A stretch of 64,000 nucleotides of DNA, from positions 1,488,001 to 1,552,000 of the forward strand of contig NZ_CP096184.1 of NCBI RefSeq assembly GCF_020447105.2, written 5' to 3'. Positions 60,425-64,000 of this stretch are shown in pieces. How positions within the stretch are numbered: position 1 is the first letter of the stretch; the number at the start of each line of letters is the position of its first letter. Both the position numbers and the translations under genes were made by a program. The DNA comes from Demequina sp. TMPB413. GTDB taxonomy: Bacteria; Actinomycetota; Actinomycetes; Actinomycetales; Demequinaceae. Below the pieces are notes generated by a model that saw only the letters and a list, made by a program, of their open reading frames with translations, ran no database searches and was not told the DNA's origin.

Positions 60425-60876
60425 CGCACAACGTTGAGCAGGAGCAAACATCCCACGACCTCGCAGCAAGTCCCGCATCCCCCGACCTTGTGGTGAGCGC
60501 CGTCGTGTTGCGCGACCCACATGGCCGTATCCTCACTGTCCGCAAGCGGGGCACGTCCCGGTTCATGCTGCCTGGCGGTAAGCGCGAGGCGGGAGAGTCT
60601 CCCGCCCGGACCGCCATCAGGGAGTGTGCAGAAGAGCTCGGACTATCGCTCCAGCCGGGCGACCTGACGGACCTCGGCACCTATACCGCTGCCGCGGCAA
60701 ACGAGCCAGGATTCCTTGTCGAGGGCTCCGTGTTCGAGCACCCGCTTCGCGGTGAGCCTCTCGCCAGTGCCGAAATTGCAGAACTTCGGTGGCTCGACCC
60801 CCACGGCCCGCTACCCAGCGATCTCGCTCCCCTTCTGGAGCACCACGTGCTGCCAGCGCTCGCGACGGCCCGGTAG
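60421..60876 (+). CDS. Nudix hydrolase
   Basis: 151 residues. The Nudix box GKREAGESPARTAIRECAEE gives Gx5Ex7REUxEE with all acidic metal ligands. Hydrolyses nucleoside-diphosphate derivatives; specificity is not evident. Translationally coupled to the TetR gene. The 200 bases after it, up to the HNH gene stop at 61077, hold an unassigned open frame (minus strand, LLPNFQAAEALGYATLGPQT) that may be a gene fragment. Confidence 0.92.
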   Translation: MTHNVEQEQTSHDLAASPASPDLVVSAVVLRDPHGRILTVRKRGTSRFMLPGGKREAGESPARTAIRECAEELGLSLQPGDLTDLGTYTAAAANEPGFLVEGSVFEHPLRGEPLASAEIAELRWLDPHGPLPSDLAPLLEHHVLPALATAR

Positions 60877-61076
60877 CCCTGCAGTTCAACCGCGGTTGGG
60901 CCTGGAGCCGCCGACCGTCCGCCCCGATAGGCGCCCAGTGCGGCAGCCTGATACTCGGATAGCGCGATGGCCCGGCAAGTCTGCGGCCCCAGAGTTGCGT
61001 AGCCCAATGCCTCTGCTGCCTGGAAGTTCGGCAGCAAGCTCCGCCCAAGACATTGAGCACGAGTGCAACACCGCCG

Positions 61077-62459
61077 TCACGCTGCAATCTCGTATCGCGC
61101 CCGCCCGCCTAGTCTCGGGGTCTGCGCGGGGTCGATCGAGCGCGGCGGAATGAACCACACCACACCGTCGCGAACATCAATCCCCCAACCGTCCCCGTGA
61201 ATTCGATGGTGACATCGAGCGCACAGCAAGACACCGTTCGCCAAATCTGTTGGACCCCGGTCTCTCTCCCACCATCTGATGTGATGCGCCTCGCACCACG
61301 ATGGCGGAGCATGGCACCACGAACAGCCGCCGTCTCGCTCGACCAGAGCCAACCGCTGCGCCGGCGTAAATAGCCTGCGAGAGCGCCCCCAGTCGAGCAC
61401 CTCGCTCTGGCCGCCCAGCACCACGGGGATGACCTCGGCGTCCGCCGCACCCTCGCGGAGTGCAGACACGGAGACTGGCTGCGCCAGACCGTCCACCTCG
61501 CCCACGCCGCAATCCGCCTCGAGGTCGGCCTGCGTCATTCTCACCACCACGGTGGTCTTCACGCCGCTGGTCGGCTGATCGCAATCGAGCGCATGCCTGC
61601 ATAGCCCGACCAAGATGTCGGCGCGCATCTGTCCAGGGCTCCGCACGTCGGAGCCTGGGTCTTCGCGTCGCTGCTGCATGGCCCAGCGCACATTGGCATC
61701 GAGCACCGCTCGTACGGGCGCCGCATCAAGCGGGGCAAGTCTGGCGGTCAGGGTCACCATGCCGTCCGCATCGTCCCTCAGGACGGCGAAGCGGTCATCT
61801 TGCTGACGCGACTCGCGCGCCTTCCAGGCCTCGGGGTCGGCAGCGGCTTGTGCCCTCCAGAACAGCGCACGCACCTGGTGCAACGCCAAGCCAGGCGCCT
61901 TCGCGATCGCCTTGAGAAAGAGCTCGCGGGTCCGGTCCTCGTCAGGAAGCCCCGCCAGAGCGCGTTCGGCGATGCTGACCACTTCCACCGAAATCTCTTG
62001 AGCCCGCGCGGCCCGCGCAAGTTCTGCCCTGACCTCTGCGACGGGCGACAGCGGCGTGGCCGCGCGCTCCGACACAACGTCGGCGCACCCATCTACCGCC
62101 GTAGAACCGCTGCCCTCCCCGCCCAACCCGGTGTCGGCGTCGGCGTCCGCCAACAACGAACCGGCCGAGATCAACCGCTGAGCCTCCGCAACAGTTCCAC
62201 CGGTGGCCCGCGCAATCAGTTCACCCGCAGAGCGAAAGCCCTGCCTGGCCGCCAAACCTGCTGAACCGTCTTCCGGTCGGGATAGGCAGTCGACTTCTGC
62301 CGCGACCTGGGCAAAAGCGAGATCTGCTGCGCGCCGCAAGCCCGCCAGTTGACCAGACAAAGCCAGCAACTCCTCACGCGACAACTGTTTGAGGTCCACC
62401 CCTTCACGCGCACATACAGCGTCGGCCGCTAAGCGAATCGGGGCGGTGGTCAAGGTCAT
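61077..62459 (-). CDS. DUF222 / HNH endonuclease-domain protein
   Basis: 460 residues. A long helical DUF222 region is followed by a C-terminal HNH nuclease motif with zinc Cys pairs: CSWCHAPPSWCEAHHIRWWE, then GVLLCARCHHRIH. These proteins are highly multiplied in actinobacteria and their role is unknown; DNA cleavage is inferred from the motif. Start at MTLTTAPIRLAADAV (62459); an ATG four codons earlier is possible. Confidence 0.88.
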   Translation of the reverse strand: MTLTTAPIRLAADAVCAREGVDLKQLSREELLALSGQLAGLRRAADLAFAQVAAEVDCLSRPEDGSAGLAARQGFRSAGELIARATGGTVAEAQRLISAGSLLADADADTGLGGEGSGSTAVDGCADVVSERAATPLSPVAEVRAELARAARAQEISVEVVSIAERALAGLPDEDRTRELFLKAIAKAPGLALHQVRALFWRAQAAADPEAWKARESRQQDDRFAVLRDDADGMVTLTARLAPLDAAPVRAVLDANVRWAMQQRREDPGSDVRSPGQMRADILVGLCRHALDCDQPTSGVKTTVVVRMTQADLEADCGVGEVDGLAQPVSVSALREGAADAEVIPVVLGGQSEVLDWGRSRRLFTPAQRLALVERDGGCSWCHAPPSWCEAHHIRWWERDRGPTDLANGVLLCARCHHRIHGDGWGIDVRDGVVWFIPPRSIDPAQTPRLGGRARYEIAA

Positions 62460-62613
62460 GTAACTAGTCAATCACTACCCACTGACATCTAGTGACATCA
62501 AACGACAACACGCCAATTGGCAGCTTGGGAAGGGGCTCCAAGAGTCGGCACGAGAAGCAGCCGACGTCGCGCTCCTCCATACGTCCGGGCACGAGGTCCC
62601 CCCAGACGGAAAC

Positions 62614-62631
62614 TACTTCAGCGCTAAAGTA
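62614..62631. promoter_or_regulatory. Palindromic MarR-type operator
   Basis: TACTTCAGCGCTAAAGTA is an 18-bp dyad with one mismatched pair. It sits 5 bases before the MarR gene ATG, where binding would block its own transcription or translation. MarR-family proteins use 16-20-bp palindromes of this form. Confidence 0.65.
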
Positions 62632-62636
62632 CCTCC

Positions 62637-63131
62637 ATGACCGAGGCGAACGAAGCGACGGAGCCCCTCACCGAAGACGAGCAGGCCTTCTTGCGGTCCC
62701 TCGCCCGCGCGCTCGTGCTGCTCCCAAGGACGTTCGCCGCCGACATCGGCCGCGCCCATGGCCTGACCATGAGCGAGTACTTCACCATGATGTACCTCTC
62801 AGAATCCCCCGGCAGCCGGATGCGCATGGGCGACCTCGCCCAGGCGACCGCCCTCTCGCTACCCGCCGTCACGCGCGTCGTCACGCTCCTCGCCGCAAGA
62901 GGCCTCCTCCTGCGCACGCCCAACGCCGACGACGGCCGCGGGCGCGACGTCGTCCTCACCGACGCAGGTCGCGAGCGTCTCGCCGAGGCCCTCCCTGCGC
63001 AAGTCGCGAGCGTGCGTCGGCGCATCTTCGATCATCTCGACGGCGTAGACCTGCCCGCGGCGGCCGCAATTCTCGCGCGCGTCGGCGAGGCCAGCACTCA
63101 GCCCTCCACCGAAGAACGGAAGCAGCCATGA
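62637..63131 (+). CDS. MarR-family transcriptional regulator
   Basis: 164 residues: winged helix (SRMRMGDLAQATALSLPAVT, RVVTLLAARGLLLRTPNADD with the GRGRDVVLTDAG wing). The palindrome overlapping its start region suggests autorepression. Its stop overlaps the start of the next gene (ATGA), which it probably regulates. Confidence 0.92.
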   Translation: MTEANEATEPLTEDEQAFLRSLARALVLLPRTFAADIGRAHGLTMSEYFTMMYLSESPGSRMRMGDLAQATALSLPAVTRVVTLLAARGLLLRTPNADDGRGRDVVLTDAGRERLAEALPAQVASVRRRIFDHLDGVDLPAAAAILARVGEASTQPSTEERKQP

Positions 63132-64000
63132 CCCCGGCCACCGCAGGCACCACCGAGTTCGATCGGTTCGGCCCATGGATTGACGAAGTCACCCACCCAG
63201 ACGACCTCCCCCGCCTGTACCGTGGCCACCCGATCGACTTCGCAGCGGAACGGCTCGTGCTCAAGGTGCCGCGCAACATCTCGCGCCGCAACGCGACGGC
63301 CGACATGGACCTCTACGACCACCTCGTCATCCTTGGCCGCGAGCGCCTGACCGTGCTGAGCCGGCGCGCCGGCGACTACGACACCGTCACCATGAACCTC
63401 ACCGATGTGGTCGCGATGCGCAACACCGTCAACCTCTTGAACGGCCGCCTCGCCGTCGCGAGCTCCACAGGGGAATCCATCACGGTGCCCTACAACGGCT
63501 CGGCGGCGCCCATGGTCGACACCCTCGTGAGCGCGCTCAGGGAAGTTCCCTGCTCGCGCCCGGCCAGTAGCATCGGCGCGGCGCTTCGCGAGGCTGGCAA
63601 GCGTTTCGCCCGGCCGACGCTGGGGCTGGGGACGACGTGGGAAGCACGGCCGACGCTGGGGCTCGGGACGACGCAGGGGCTGGGGTTGGCGCCGGACAAC
63701 ACCCCCATTGACACCTTCCTCGTGAGCGCGTTCTTGGAAGCCAAGGCCTCCAACCCCGACCTCGCCGCGTGGGCCGCGCACGGGCGCAGACCCCTGTCCC
63801 CCGCCACCGCAGGACTACGCGGAGTGCGCGTCCGCCTCCAGCACGCGTTGAAGCCCATGACTCTTCACGGTGCCCTCATCACGGCCGACGACACCACGCT
63901 GGAACTGCACGGCCGCCACGACTGGCTGGTACGCGGTCGCGATGCGATCTACTCGACCACGCGACTCGTCATCCCCTTCGCGGCCCCCGACCGCCTGGAA
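63128..64000 (+). CDS. Hypothetical protein coupled to MarR, 3' end cut
   Basis: 291 codons to the window edge with no stop. It begins MTPATAGTTEFDRFGPWIDE and is soluble at first, with strands such as RLVLKVPRNISRRNATADMD and TVTMNLTDVVAMRNTVNLLN. A PTLGLGTTWEAR linker follows, made by a 36-bp tandem repeat. No family is recognised. ATGA overlap with the marR stop implies co-regulation. Confidence 0.7.
   Translation, partial: MTPATAGTTEFDRFGPWIDEVTHPDDLPRLYRGHPIDFAAERLVLKVPRNISRRNATADMDLYDHLVILGRERLTVLSRRAGDYDTVTMNLTDVVAMRNTVNLLNGRLAVASSTGESITVPYNGSAAPMVDTLVSALREVPCSRPASSIGAALREAGKRFARPTLGLGTTWEARPTLGLGTTQGLGLAPDNTPIDTFLVSAFLEAKASNPDLAAWAAHGRRPLSPATAGLRGVRVRLQHALKPMTLHGALITADDTTLELHGRHDWLVRGRDAIYSTTRLVIPFAAPDRLE
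63611..63682 (+). repeat. 36-bp in-frame tandem repeat, two copies
   Basis: CGGCCGACGCTGGGGCT starts at 63611 and again at 63647. The 36-bp period adds 12 residues per copy (PTLGLGTT core) without shifting the frame. Confidence 0.75.

Noticed and set aside
60880..61060. Gene fragment encoding LLPNFQAAEALGYATLGPQT on the minus strand
   Set aside because: The short stretch looks protein-like, but start, end and family cannot be established, and the frame runs on as an antisense shadow of the Nudix gene.

Overview
The window is high-GC DNA from an actinobacterium, most likely of the order Micrococcales. The pointers are paired clpP genes next to clpX and tig, an Eis-type acetyltransferase, an RskA-type anti-sigma factor, a DUF222/HNH protein, and many GTG starts with start/stop overlaps. 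The exact genus cannot be read from the sequence.

Positions 1-25,200 form an accessory metal, sulfur and stress island. In order it holds arginine deiminase, an alpha/beta-hydrolase membrane protein, and a surface-protein operon (DUF4397 protein, sortase, ECF sigma factor with an in-frame TGA, anti-sigma factor). Next come a sulfide:quinone oxidoreductase with a small partner gene and the coupled copper set copZ - small membrane protein - copA. A rhodanese remnant, a His-rich membrane protein and an internally duplicated Cys-rich mini-protein follow. An IS21-family element with a 4-bp target duplication sits inside an IS3 fragment. Beyond it lie a YHS-domain protein, an Lgt-like fusion protein with part of itself duplicated in inverse orientation, and the operon SHOCT protein - PepSY-like protein - OmpR regulator - histidine kinase. 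A DUF302 protein and a broken AhpD-like paralogue close the island. Three kinds of control site tie it together: three MerR-type promoters with 19-bp spacers, three sets of 11-bp-spaced direct repeats that suit the local OmpR-type regulator, and two CsoR/CstR-like palindromes. No MerR or CsoR gene lies in the window.

Positions 25,400-34,000 are core genes: valS converging on clpX-clpP2-clpP1-tig. In the convergent gap between valS and clpX sits a DUF559 (Vsr-like fold) gene. It is flanked by two oppositely oriented arrays of a 20-bp core repeated with an exact 41-bp period, three copies on the left and five on the right. This is the most unusual structure in the window and matches no element class I can name.

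Positions 34,000-64,000 are mostly chromosomal housekeeping. They include acetyltransferases, a CDF-type transporter, a haem-oxygenase-like protein coupled to a CDGSH protein, and tRNA-Pro and tRNA-Gly. A cysteine operon (cysK-cysE) follows, headed by a 29-residue leader peptide ending in Cys codons and a hairpin. Then come rpiB, an M13 peptidase, an SGNH hydrolase, trmL, an ABC exporter and a spermidine-synthase-like protein. An SPFH/zinc-ribbon operon, an MFS exporter, a divergent MBL-hydrolase/TetR-Nudix pair, an HNH protein and a MarR regulator with a palindromic operator complete the region. Several intergenic gaps carry short tandem repeats (34, 36 and 51 bp). Both ends of the window cut through genes.
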